Below are positions 15,718 to 23,429 of a DNA stretch of 33,938 nt, piece after piece (the first letter of the stretch is position 1; each line of letters begins with the position of its first letter). The position numbers were made by a program, and so were the translations under genes. Source of the DNA: Streptosporangiales bacterium (GTDB lineage Bacteria > Actinomycetota > Actinomycetes > Streptosporangiales > Streptosporangiaceae); contig WRBL01000026.1 of NCBI GenBank assembly GCA_009784565.1, forward strand, positions 1 through 33,938, in the 5' to 3' direction. A model generated the notes under the pieces. The model was not told the origin of the DNA, did not search any database, and worked only from the letters and a program-made list of their open reading frames with translations.

Positions 15718-16382
15718 CCGCCACGCATCTTTACATGGTGCTGGCGATGCTCGCCCCCGTCCCGGCGCTCTGGCAGTGGGCGGAGGACCGGCGCGTCCGG
15801 AAACAGCGGGACCGGCTGTCCGGGCTGGACCGGCAGCGCTGGGACCGCCTGGTCCCCGACGCCGACGGGCCGGAGATCCGGATCAGCCCGGAGACGAGGG
15901 ACGCGGCCCGGGCACTGCTGGAACTGGCGATCGACGGCGACCGGGCGGACCTGATGCTCCGGTGCCGCGAAGCGGCGGGCGAGGAGTTCCCGGACGCCTT
16001 CGAAGCGTGCCGCCTGGTGGCCGGCTACCTGGTGATCGAGCAGTGCTCCTGGCCGGCCGGCGACGAGAGGCTGCGACGGCTGGCCAACCAGGTCCAGGAC
16101 GCGCTCCTGCCCGCGGACATTACCCGCCGCGAGATCCAGGACTGCCTGCGCGACGCGCTGACCGGCCCGCGTCCGCGCGACGCCGACGGCCGCCTGCCGG
16201 GCAGCGTCTTCCCGGACGCCAGGGCCGCGATGGTGGCTCTGCTGGTCACCGGCCAGCTGCTCGTCCGGTTCCGGCCGGAGGGCTGGGCCTGGTCCCGTCA
16301 CCTGGACTGGGCCTGCAACGTTCTCGACGCCGCCGGAACGGTGTCCCTGGAACTGATCCCCGCCCTCATCCAGCGCCCGTGA
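15714..16382 (+). CDS. Hypothetical membrane-anchored protein, second of a paralogous pair
   Basis: This 222-residue protein of unknown family starts with a hydrophobic helix (HLYMVLAMLAPVPALWQW, 4-21), followed by RRVRKQRDRLSGLDRQRWDRLVP, which matches the equivalent stretch of the preceding protein. The rest is helical, with LMLRCREAAGEEFPDAFEACRLVAGYLVIEQ (about 82-112) and an end LELIPALIQRP. The GTG start overlaps the previous stop (GTGA). No catalytic motif is visible. The pair probably forms a heteromeric membrane-associated complex; this is inference from coupling and likeness only. Confidence 0.7.
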   Translation: MTATHLYMVLAMLAPVPALWQWAEDRRVRKQRDRLSGLDRQRWDRLVPDADGPEIRISPETRDAARALLELAIDGDRADLMLRCREAAGEEFPDAFEACRLVAGYLVIEQCSWPAGDERLRRLANQVQDALLPADITRREIQDCLRDALTGPRPRDADGRLPGSVFPDARAAMVALLVTGQLLVRFRPEGWAWSRHLDWACNVLDAAGTVSLELIPALIQRP

Positions 16383-16402
16383 CGTAGAGTGGAGAGCGCG
16401 CG

Positions 16403-16420
16403 CAAGCGCTTGTACGTACA
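16403..16420. promoter_or_regulatory. Two interlocked perfect 10-bp palindromes
   Basis: CAAGCGCTTG (16403-16412) and TGTACGTACA (16411-16420) are each perfect 10-bp palindromes and share the bases TG. They lie about 115 bases upstream of the RNA helicase start. They may be operators or part of the leader's folding. Confidence 0.45.
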
Positions 16421-16422
16421 CA

Positions 16423-16444
16423 GGCGTAGCCACGAGGGCACGCC
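16423..16444 (+). promoter_or_regulatory. Stem-loop in the helicase leader
   Basis: GGCGT and GCC (16423-16427, 16429-16431) pair exactly with GGC and ACGCC (16437-16439, 16440-16444), with one bulged A and a five-base loop, an eight-pair stem. It lies in the presumed 5' untranslated region of the DEAD-box helicase gene. Leaders of this enzyme class are often long and structured, allowing control by cold or by the helicase itself. Confidence 0.45.
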
Positions 16445-16533
16445 GGTCGTCTGTCGCTCAGCGAGCGAACTTAGTCTCCACGGATGTGGCGCCTTCGACA
16501 ACGCGGCCACTCCCGATTCCTGGAGACGATTTC

Positions 16534-17898
16534 TTGACCGTCCTGTCTATCGACGACAGCACTCTTCCCGAAGCCAGCACCTTTGCCGCGCTGGGCGTCC
16601 CGGCCCCGCTGGTAGCCGTGCTCGCCGACGCCGGCATTACCTCGCCGCGCCCGGTCCAGGCCGCCACGCTGCCTGACGCCCTGGCGGGCCGCGACATCCT
16701 CGGCCGCGCCCAGACGGGAGCCGGCAAGACGCTGGGGTTCTCGATCCCGCTCGTCACGCGGCTCAGCGGGGGCCACACGATGGCCTGCCGCCCGCGCGGC
16801 CTGGTCCTGGTGCCGACGCGCGAGCTGGCGGCCCAGGTCAAGACGGTCCTCGAGCCGCTGGCCAGCTCCGTCGGCCTGACCGTGGCCACCATCATCGGCG
16901 GCGTCCCGCAGCGCCCGCAGGTGGCCGCGCTGCGCAACCGCGCCGACATCATCGTCGCCTGCCCGGGGCGCCTGGTCGACCTGGTCGAGCAGGGCCACTG
17001 CGACCTCAGCGACGTCGATGTCAGCGTGCTCGACGAGGCGGACCACATGGCCGACCTGGGGTTCCTTCCGGTGGTGCGGCGGCTGCTGGAAGCGACTCCG
17101 CGCGATGGCCAGCGGCTCCTGTTCTCGGCGACCCTGGACGGCGCGATCGACGTCCTCGCGCGCCGCTTCCTCGTCCGCCCGGCCCGGCACTCGGTGGATT
17201 CCGCCTCCTCGCCGACCCGGATGACCCACCACCTGATGACGGTGACGCCCGCCGAGCGGGTCGCGGTCATCGCGGCCCTGGCCAGCGGCGAGGGGCGGAC
17301 GCTGATCTTCACCAGGACCAAGCACGGCGCGAAGCGGCTCGCCCGCCAGCTCGGCGCGGCCGGAACCCCGGCGGCCGAGCTGCACGGCAACCTGACGCAG
17401 GGCGCCCGGAGCCGGAACCTCGCGTCATTCGGCTCCGGGGAGGTCCGGGCCATGGTCGCGACGGACATCGCCGCCCGCGGCATCCACGTCGATGACATCG
17501 CCCTCGTGGTTCACGCCGACCCGCCGGCCGAGTTCAAGGCCTACCTGCACCGGTCGGGCCGCACCGCCCGCGGCGACGCGGAGGGAACCGTGGTCACCGT
17601 GCAGACCGCCGCCCAGGCCGCCGAGGTCCGCGCCCTCATGCGCAAGGCGGGCGTGAAGCCGAAGGCTGACACCGTTCACCCCGGCTCGCCCGTCATCCGC
17701 TCGATCGCCGGGCCGGCCGCCCCGCGGACACCCCAGCGTGCCGCGGCGCAAGGGTCCCGCGGCGCCTCGGGTTCCGCCGGCGCGCGGACCGGCGGCGGAA
17801 CGGGGGGAAACACGGGCACGCTTCCGGCCAGCAAGGGCACCGGAAGCGGCGCCGCCGCGATGTCCGCGGGCTTCCGGGGCCGCGGCCGCCGCCGCTGA
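16534..17898 (+). CDS. DEAD-box ATP-dependent RNA helicase
   Basis: This is a two-lobed RNA helicase of about 454 residues with all the family motifs in order: TFAALGVPAPLV with the Q-motif, AQTGAGKT (Walker A), PTRELAAQ, GG (Ia/Ib region), CPGRLVD, the DEAD box itself as LDEADHMADLGF, SATLD (SAT), IFTRTK, ATDIAARGIHV and HRSGRTARG. After residue 400 comes a low-complexity, Gly/Ala/Arg/Ser-rich tail, typical of RNA-binding C-termini. The TTG start at 16534 is preferred because TGGAGA is placed seven bases before it; an in-frame GTG at 16486 would add 16 residues. A structured leader precedes it. Likely roles are mRNA unwinding and ribosome assembly, probably important in the cold. Confidence 0.9.
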   Translation: MTVLSIDDSTLPEASTFAALGVPAPLVAVLADAGITSPRPVQAATLPDALAGRDILGRAQTGAGKTLGFSIPLVTRLSGGHTMACRPRGLVLVPTRELAAQVKTVLEPLASSVGLTVATIIGGVPQRPQVAALRNRADIIVACPGRLVDLVEQGHCDLSDVDVSVLDEADHMADLGFLPVVRRLLEATPRDGQRLLFSATLDGAIDVLARRFLVRPARHSVDSASSPTRMTHHLMTVTPAERVAVIAALASGEGRTLIFTRTKHGAKRLARQLGAAGTPAAELHGNLTQGARSRNLASFGSGEVRAMVATDIAARGIHVDDIALVVHADPPAEFKAYLHRSGRTARGDAEGTVVTVQTAAQAAEVRALMRKAGVKPKADTVHPGSPVIRSIAGPAAPRTPQRAAAQGSRGASGSAGARTGGGTGGNTGTLPASKGTGSGAAAMSAGFRGRGRRR

Positions 17899-17997
17899 GT
17901 CATCCGCGGCCGGGGATCTGCTTCGCTTACGCCGCGGTGCGGATCGTGAGACTGGTGATGCGGCGGGCGTTGAAGTGGCGGAGTCGTAGCCCGGTTC

Positions 17998-18348
17998 GGC
18001 GTCCTCGCGGCGAGGGGCGCGCTGCACTCGGCCGCCGAGTCGGACGGTGCCGCGGCCACGCTGCTGGTGCTGGACCGGCTGGAGGCCGGAGCGGCCCTCG
18101 ACCTCGCGATGGCGGGCGTTCCGGGCCGCTACCCGATCCACCGGTCCCTGACCGAGAGCGGCGGCAGACTTCGCCTTCACCGACATCGCCATCGTCAGCC
18201 CTCGCGGGGAGCCGGTGCCCGCAGGGACCGTCGGCGAGCTGCTGATCCGCGGTGCAGGCGCGATGACCGGCTCCAACAAGCGCGAGAAGGCCGACGTGTT
18301 CGACGCCGACGGCTGGTACCACCTTCGCCGGTCGGGCCAAGGGCCCGT
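17998..18348 (+). pseudogene. Degenerate remnant, including an acyl-CoA ligase fragment
   Basis: From about 18166 to 18345 a frame without a start reads FTDIAIVSPRGEPVPAGTVGELLIRG and then AMTGSNKREKADVFDADGWYH. This closely matches the late part of AMP-binding acyl-CoA ligases (the GELxxRG and FxxDGWYxTGD region), but the TGD motif is broken (HLRRSG) and nothing of the N-terminal domain is present. Before it, 17998-18165 reads in another frame as protein-like (LLVLDRLEAGAALDLAMAGVPGR and on); I do not recognise this part. One base shift near 18165 joins the two. A decayed gene, probably caught at the edge of the acquired NACHT region. Confidence 0.6.
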
Positions 18349-18754
18349 GCACCCGGTAACACCGCCGGATCACGTGAGTATCAGCCCATCTCAGGGACCT
18401 GCGCGGGCCGGGCGGGACTGGAACGAAGATCCGGCATAGTCATGGGGTTGGACCTGCCTACATATACGGAGTCAAATATGGTACATGGTGACGTATTGAC
18501 GCTGGTTTGGGTTTAACGCTCGTGAGGTTTGTGATGCTCTAGGCGTTTTCCATTCCGAGTCGGATCGAAGTCCGAACCAAGAGGGTCCCCATCGGGATCG
18601 CAGCCCCCCAATGCGATGCCTGGTCGGACGAGCGCAGGTGCCCTCTTTGTCAGTGGAGCTGGTGCTATTTGAGTAATTTTCTGCTAGATTCATGGGCTTC
18701 GGGGAACAAGTTAGATGTGCCCGCCCAGGGCGGACATTCGGAGACGGAATCAGG
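18349..18754. other. Low-GC stretch leading into the NACHT gene
   Basis: No gene is supported. Base composition falls sharply: a hand count of 18481-18540 gives 29 G/C out of 60, against more than 70 percent nearby. A TAGATT box at 18685-18690 could be the -10 element of the NACHT gene, leaving a leader of roughly 58 bases. No long repeat, tRNA or attachment site was found. Confidence 0.45.
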
Positions 18755-21502
18755 ATGGCGGAAGAAGTCCCGGGCCCGGGTGCGCAGCGGCTTAGTGCGG
18801 GTCGGGATGTCCTTGGGGCAGGTCGTGACCTGTCTATCAAGAACACCTATAACTTTGGCTGGGGCTCTGGGCGGCGGAGTGAACGGTTCCGGGTGCGCGC
18901 GGATGAGGCCCTCGAGAAGCTGGCCGAGGCGGTCCAAGAGCAGTGGAGACAGGAAGAACGCCTGCGGCGTATTAATGATCCAGTGCCTTTGCCGATTCGC
19001 TGGACAGAGGCTGATCCGGTGCTGAGCGACCATGCTCCTAATATCACGAGGTCAGGGATAGGCTCACTTGAGCTGGACGGCAGTCTGACTGAGGTAGTGG
19101 ATGCCTTCGAGAGCATTCCGTCTGGCCGTCTGGTAATGATCGGGCGACCTGGTGCAGGCAAGACGGTGTTCGCGCTTCGGTTCACGCTTGACATGCTTCA
19201 GCGGCGGCAGGAAGGCGGGGGAGGGCCTGTCCCGGTGATCTTTGGGTTGCATACGTGGAACCCCGGCAAGCAGGCGCTGCACGACTGGATGGCCGTGCGG
19301 CTTGCGACGGACTACCCGTGGCTTCGGCAGGCGGGGAAATCCGGTGTTACCGTGGCGGCTGAGCTGATACGGCGCCAATCCGTTATCCCGGTTTTGGACG
19401 GACTCGACGAGATCGCCCCCGCGCTACGCCCCGACGCGCTGCGTGCCCTGAACAGAGGCCTAGACCAAGACGCACCCGTCATAGTCACGTGTCGCGAGGC
19501 CGAGTACCGGGCTCTGGTCAATGACGTCGATGTTCTCACCTCCGCGGCGGTGGTCAGACTGCTGCCGCTGGGTTTTGGTGACGTGGCCGACTACCTGCCT
19601 CGGACTACCCGGAAGATTCGCTCTCGGGATGCGGCAGAGTTCACCACCAAGTGGGAGCCGGTGCTGGCCCGTATGAGAGCCGAGCCTGACGCTCCGGAAT
19701 GCCGAAGACTTCGCGATGTTTTGGAAACGCCGCTAATGATCTCGCTTGCTAGGGCGATTTACAGTGATACAGGGGCGCTTCCTGATTTCCTACTGGACGG
19801 GGAATTTGCGGATCAGGCTGCGATTGAACACCACCTGCTAGACGTATTTGTGCCTGCCGTTTTCGAGATTCCAGTAACGGAAAGAACTGGGGTGCGTCAG
19901 CGTCCATGGAGTCCGGAAGACAGTCAGCGGTGGCTGTGCTTTCTGGCTCGGCACCTTGCCCGCCGGAAGACTAGAGACCTTGAATGGTGGAGGCTTTCCG
20001 ACGCACTGCCGCCCCCTGCTCGCTGGCTGGCTCCTGGCCTGATTGTGTGGATCGTCGTCGGTGGGATTTTTGGAGGGATAGGTCCGATTTCGTCTGCGGT
20101 CGCGAATACTGAGGGCGTGGAAGGGTGGTCCTTCGGATGCCTTGCCGCTATCGGTTTCATGCTAGGACTGGCGATTGCCATGGTGCGCAGCTCCCGGCAG
20201 GGAAGTGCCGGTTTTCTGCGTTCACAGTTGGCGATTCGGCGTCTCGCGTTCACGGCTGCTGCAGGCCTGACTATGGGGATTGTGCTGGGCTCTTTCGCGG
20301 AATTGGAAGGGGTGATGTCTGGTTCGGATGCTGTCGTAGTCAATCTAGCTTATTCTTTTCTCGGTGGAATTGCGGTCGGAGTTGTATTGGGATCCGCGGG
20401 GATTGATGCCCGCCAGATGCCGACGACAACTCCGTTGCGCCTTGGGCGCCGACTTCGGGCGATTACGCGAAGATTGCCATACGCTGTGGGGATCGGACTC
20501 CTGAACGGGTTTTTCATAAGCCTTATTCTGGGTGCTTCCTGGGGGCTGGGGTTCGGTGCGGTTCAGGCATTTCGCATCCATCATATCCCAGTGTTTCCGC
20601 CTGGAGGTTCCAGAGTGCATAATGATGTAGATGGTGATCATTATGTAGATTATCCTGATGGGCTGAAATATGTGGTACGCCATGGTGGGGGTAGAGTAGT
20701 GGAAACAATCGCTGCTCGCAGACTGTATGCCTTTCCCTGGGGCGACGGGTCCACGCCCGACTACTTTCTGTCGCGTCAAGAATGCATCAAAGTGGATGTG
20801 GTCGGCTCCGGGGGAAATGGGGCGTGTCGGCCGACAGGTCTGGTAGAGGCCACATTTTATACTCAAACTGGGCAGTATGGTCCGTCTGGGTATGATGATA
20901 ATGAGTGGTCCGGATGGATTTCAATGGATGTTCATTCGGGTGGTGGCGATCTTTCGTTTTATGATCAAGGGGTAGCTGGCTGGCTGCAGGCTCCCTCGAT
21001 TTATAGCGTATATGACGTGGGTAATCTCGCGGGTGAGCTTGCATTGATTGTTTTCGGTCCGAGTGTGTTGATAGGCTGCCTACTGCTTTGGCTGGAGTTT
21101 CCCGCGGACGCCGCCAAAGCGGTGAGTCCAGCTTCTATTCTGAAGGCGGATCGTGGTGCCGCGATATTTCGATCTCTCGTGATCTGGGTAATTGGTTTTG
21201 CTGTCTACGCTGTATTTGCATTTGCTGTAGACGATGGAGGAGCCCTGGCGCTTGACAGGCCAGGCGGGCTGCTTATGGTGGCCGCCGTCATTATCCTGGG
21301 GGCCCTCGCCTTCGCGTTGAGCGCCTGGGCGCGGTTTCAAGTGGCGAGACTGTGGCTCGCGGCCCGAGGGAAGCTCCCGTGGCGGCTCATGGTTTTCCTG
21401 CAGGACGCCCACAGTCGAGGGGCACTGCGGCAGGCAGGCGCCGCTTATCAGTTCCGTCACGTTCGCCTACAGGAACAACTCGCGGAGCAGGCTTCCAAGT
21501 AG
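18755..21502 (+). CDS. NACHT-domain NTPase with membrane and extracytoplasmic domains
   Basis: This 915-residue protein starts with a short repeat-like segment (SAGRDVLGAGRDLSIKNTYNF, 14-34) and a coiled region. A NACHT NTPase follows: Walker A GRPGAGKT (130-137), Walker B VIPVLDGLDEIAP (210-222), and VIVTCREAEY (242-251). A helical segment precedes five membrane helices (about 427-447, 459-477, 497-515, 527-547, 575-600). Residues about 605-755 form a hydrophilic outside domain. Three more helices (759-780, 804-825, 836-857) and the tail LPWRLMVFLQDAHSRGALRQ / YQFRHVRLQEQL follow. ATG 18755 is preferred to 18692 for GGAGA ten bases upstream. The family acts as a stress or phage sensor in other bacteria. 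GC is low (28/60 at 20641-20700), so the gene is probably acquired. Confidence 0.85.
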   Translation: MAEEVPGPGAQRLSAGRDVLGAGRDLSIKNTYNFGWGSGRRSERFRVRADEALEKLAEAVQEQWRQEERLRRINDPVPLPIRWTEADPVLSDHAPNITRSGIGSLELDGSLTEVVDAFESIPSGRLVMIGRPGAGKTVFALRFTLDMLQRRQEGGGGPVPVIFGLHTWNPGKQALHDWMAVRLATDYPWLRQAGKSGVTVAAELIRRQSVIPVLDGLDEIAPALRPDALRALNRGLDQDAPVIVTCREAEYRALVNDVDVLTSAAVVRLLPLGFGDVADYLPRTTRKIRSRDAAEFTTKWEPVLARMRAEPDAPECRRLRDVLETPLMISLARAIYSDTGALPDFLLDGEFADQAAIEHHLLDVFVPAVFEIPVTERTGVRQRPWSPEDSQRWLCFLARHLARRKTRDLEWWRLSDALPPPARWLAPGLIVWIVVGGIFGGIGPISSAVANTEGVEGWSFGCLAAIGFMLGLAIAMVRSSRQGSAGFLRSQLAIRRLAFTAAAGLTMGIVLGSFAELEGVMSGSDAVVVNLAYSFLGGIAVGVVLGSAGIDARQMPTTTPLRLGRRLRAITRRLPYAVGIGLLNGFFISLILGASWGLGFGAVQAFRIHHIPVFPPGGSRVHNDVDGDHYVDYPDGLKYVVRHGGGRVVETIAARRLYAFPWGDGSTPDYFLSRQECIKVDVVGSGGNGACRPTGLVEATFYTQTGQYGPSGYDDNEWSGWISMDVHSGGGDLSFYDQGVAGWLQAPSIYSVYDVGNLAGELALIVFGPSVLIGCLLLWLEFPADAAKAVSPASILKADRGAAIFRSLVIWVIGFAVYAVFAFAVDDGGALALDRPGGLLMVAAVIILGALAFALSAWARFQVARLWLAARGKLPWRLMVFLQDAHSRGALRQAGAAYQFRHVRLQEQLAEQASK

Positions 21503-21518
21503 TCTCATCCGAGAAGAC

Positions 21519-21532
21519 CCGGCCGACGCCGG
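21519..21532 (+). terminator. Possible short terminator hairpin after the NACHT gene
   Basis: CCGGC (21519-21523) and GCCGG (21528-21532) pair perfectly around a four-base loop, 17 bases after the stop codon. It is short and lacks a T-run, so only weakly supported. The stretch 21503-21684 otherwise contains only protein-like scraps without a complete frame. Confidence 0.3.
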
Positions 21533-21684
21533 AGATCGCGAAGGCATCGCGGCTGGTCGGCTAAGTAGTGCGGTAGCGGCGCTGCGGGTGCTGAAGGGCG
21601 ACGCGGCCGCGCAGTTCGAGTCGGCGCTGGGGGATAAGCGAAGGTCCGTTCGGCTGAAACGATGTTGATCCTGGTGTGCCCGGA

Positions 21685-21696
21685 TATTGTCTCGGG
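21685..21696 (+). promoter_or_regulatory. Leaderless promoter (-10) of the cluster's first gene
   Basis: TATTGT (21685-21690) is followed by six bases and then GTG at 21697, the usual layout of leaderless actinobacterial transcripts. No well-spaced -35 box is present. Confidence 0.45.
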
Positions 21697-23373
21697 GTGG
21701 ACACGGTGACATCCGCGGAAGAACTGAGCGGACCAGGCAGGCTGGCGGCCGAGTGCGACGTCACGGGGGACGCGCTGACACTGGCCCGGTGGATCGGCAA
21801 GCAGCGCCGGCAGGTGACGGCGGGAAAGGTCCTGCGCAAGGCCGACATCGCGGAGGCCGGGACGCTGCTCGGGGTGAAGGTGCCCTCCCGGGTCCGCTCG
21901 ATGGCCGACATCAAGGGCCTGAACCGGCCGTGGCGGGTCGCGGTCTCGGTCGGCCTGCTGACCATCGAAAAGGGCTGGGCCGTCGCCGGGCCGGCGCTCG
22001 GCTCCTGGCCGCCGGACCCGGAACGGCTGCTGGACGGCTGGCTGGCCGGGCTGCGGGCCGTCTGCGCGGCCGAGTCCTACCCGCAGGATTCCGAGAGCGT
22101 CCAGCTGCTGGTGCTCGTCGTGCTCACGGTTCTCGGCGAGGACGGCCAGGACGAGACGCGGCATGAGCGGATGCTCGCGGCCCTGGACGCGCTGACCGAG
22201 ATGGCCGAGCTGGGCGCCCGGGCCTCCTCGGACGCGCGGCGGGCGTCCGAACGCTACTACGACCCGGAGTCCGAGCGGCCGCTCGCGGGCCTGATCAAGC
22301 TGCTGTCCGCCTTCGGCGCGGTCTCCGGCGCCCCCGGCGAGCCCAAGCCGACCGCGCTGGGCCACTGGGCGATGCGGCGGCTGCGGACGGACCTGGCGCT
22401 GCCGGCTCTCGAGGGCCTCCCGGCGGCGGACCTGATCGCCGAGGTATCGAAGTACCCGGACTGGGACGAGCGGACCCGCGTCGCCCGCGACTGGCTGGCC
22501 GCGCGGGACCCGGCCGAGGCTGTGCTGGAGCTGCTGAGAGCGGGGGAGGAGGCACGGCCGTTCCGGCGCACGGTGGCCGTCGGCCTCGCCCGGACCCTGG
22601 AGGAAGCCGGGGGCCCGGCCTGGCGGGAGGCGGCGCAGTGGCCGCGGACCGGCCCGCACGCCCGGGAGATGACGGACACTCACCTGACCGGCCGCGACTG
22701 GCACTGGCTCGTCGTCGAGCACGCGGCGGCGGCCCTGGAAGAGTTCGGGCCGGACCGGGCGCTCACCCAGGTCTGGCTGGGGATGTCGGGCGAGACCCTC
22801 AAGGAGAAACTGGCCGCGACCGGGTCGGCGAGCCACCCCGACGCCCTGGGCCTCCTTCACGCGCTGGAGCAGTTCACCGGCTCGGGCGTGCCCAGGAGCA
22901 TCGACCAGGTCGCGGTGGTGAAGGTCGCGCTGGCGGGTGTCCGCCCGGCGCGCTGGCGGCGGGTCGAGGTACCGGTCATCGAGACGCTGACGACCCTCCA
23001 CGAGACCATCCAGGCCCTGTTCGGCTGGGGCGGCGACCACCCGCACGTGTTCACCGTCGGCGCGAAACGGTACGGGGTCGACGGGCTGACGCCCGGCGGT
23101 GCCGGGGACGCCGACACCCTGACCGTCGGTGACGCGTTCAGCGACGGCGGAGGCAGGATCGGGTACGCCTACGACTTCGGCGCGAACTGGAGACACGAGC
23201 TCACGCTGGAGAAGACCGCCGAGCGGGCCCCGGACGCCGCGTACCCGCTGTGCGTCGCGTTCCGGGGAGGCCAGCCGGCCGAGCACCAGTCCGAAGAGGA
23301 GCCGGCACGGCGGGAGCCGTTCGACATCGACGCCGTCAACCGCCGTCTCGCCAGCCTGGGCTCCGTGCTCTAA
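21697..23373 (+). CDS. pRiA4b ORF-3-like domain protein (copy A)
   Basis: The protein has 558 residues. The C-terminal part (about 405-525) matches the pRiA4b ORF-3-like domain: VVKVALAGVRPARWRRVEVP, then TTLHETIQALFGWGGDHPHVFTVG, and YDFGANWRHELTLEK. The N-terminal 400 residues are a helical region (LLVLVVLTVLGEDG, WREAAQWPRTGPHAREM) seen again in the gene at 26871, which is a clear paralogue. The domain is named from an Agrobacterium plasmid and appears in several mobile or defence-associated proteins, but no function is established. GTG 21697 is chosen for the TATTGT-N6 promoter; 21676 and 21706 are alternatives, and a similar N-terminus (VTSxxxL) recurs in copy B. Same strand as the next four genes. 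Confidence 0.75.
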   Translation: MDTVTSAEELSGPGRLAAECDVTGDALTLARWIGKQRRQVTAGKVLRKADIAEAGTLLGVKVPSRVRSMADIKGLNRPWRVAVSVGLLTIEKGWAVAGPALGSWPPDPERLLDGWLAGLRAVCAAESYPQDSESVQLLVLVVLTVLGEDGQDETRHERMLAALDALTEMAELGARASSDARRASERYYDPESERPLAGLIKLLSAFGAVSGAPGEPKPTALGHWAMRRLRTDLALPALEGLPAADLIAEVSKYPDWDERTRVARDWLAARDPAEAVLELLRAGEEARPFRRTVAVGLARTLEEAGGPAWREAAQWPRTGPHAREMTDTHLTGRDWHWLVVEHAAAALEEFGPDRALTQVWLGMSGETLKEKLAATGSASHPDALGLLHALEQFTGSGVPRSIDQVAVVKVALAGVRPARWRRVEVPVIETLTTLHETIQALFGWGGDHPHVFTVGAKRYGVDGLTPGGAGDADTLTVGDAFSDGGGRIGYAYDFGANWRHELTLEKTAERAPDAAYPLCVAFRGGQPAEHQSEEEPARREPFDIDAVNRRLASLGSVL

Positions 23374-23394
23374 TCGGCATCATCCGCCGGTAAC

Positions 23395-23429
23395 GGGACA
23401 ATTCGCGGGATCGGCGTTACAGTCGGTTC
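23395..23429 (+). promoter_or_regulatory. Leaderless promoter of the repeat-domain membrane protein
   Basis: GGGACA (23395-23400) and TACAGT (23418-23423) are 17 bases apart, and TACAGT is followed by six bases and the ATG at 23430. No ribosome site is present, consistent with a leaderless message. Confidence 0.55.

Noticed and set aside
18349-18754. A tRNA or attachment site beside the NACHT patch
   Set aside because: No cloverleaf or direct repeat pair could be found by eye on either side.
21505-23286. A long open frame on the minus strand (593 codons)
   Set aside because: It is the shadow of the pRiA4b-like gene, rich in Arg, Gly and Pro, with no family signature.
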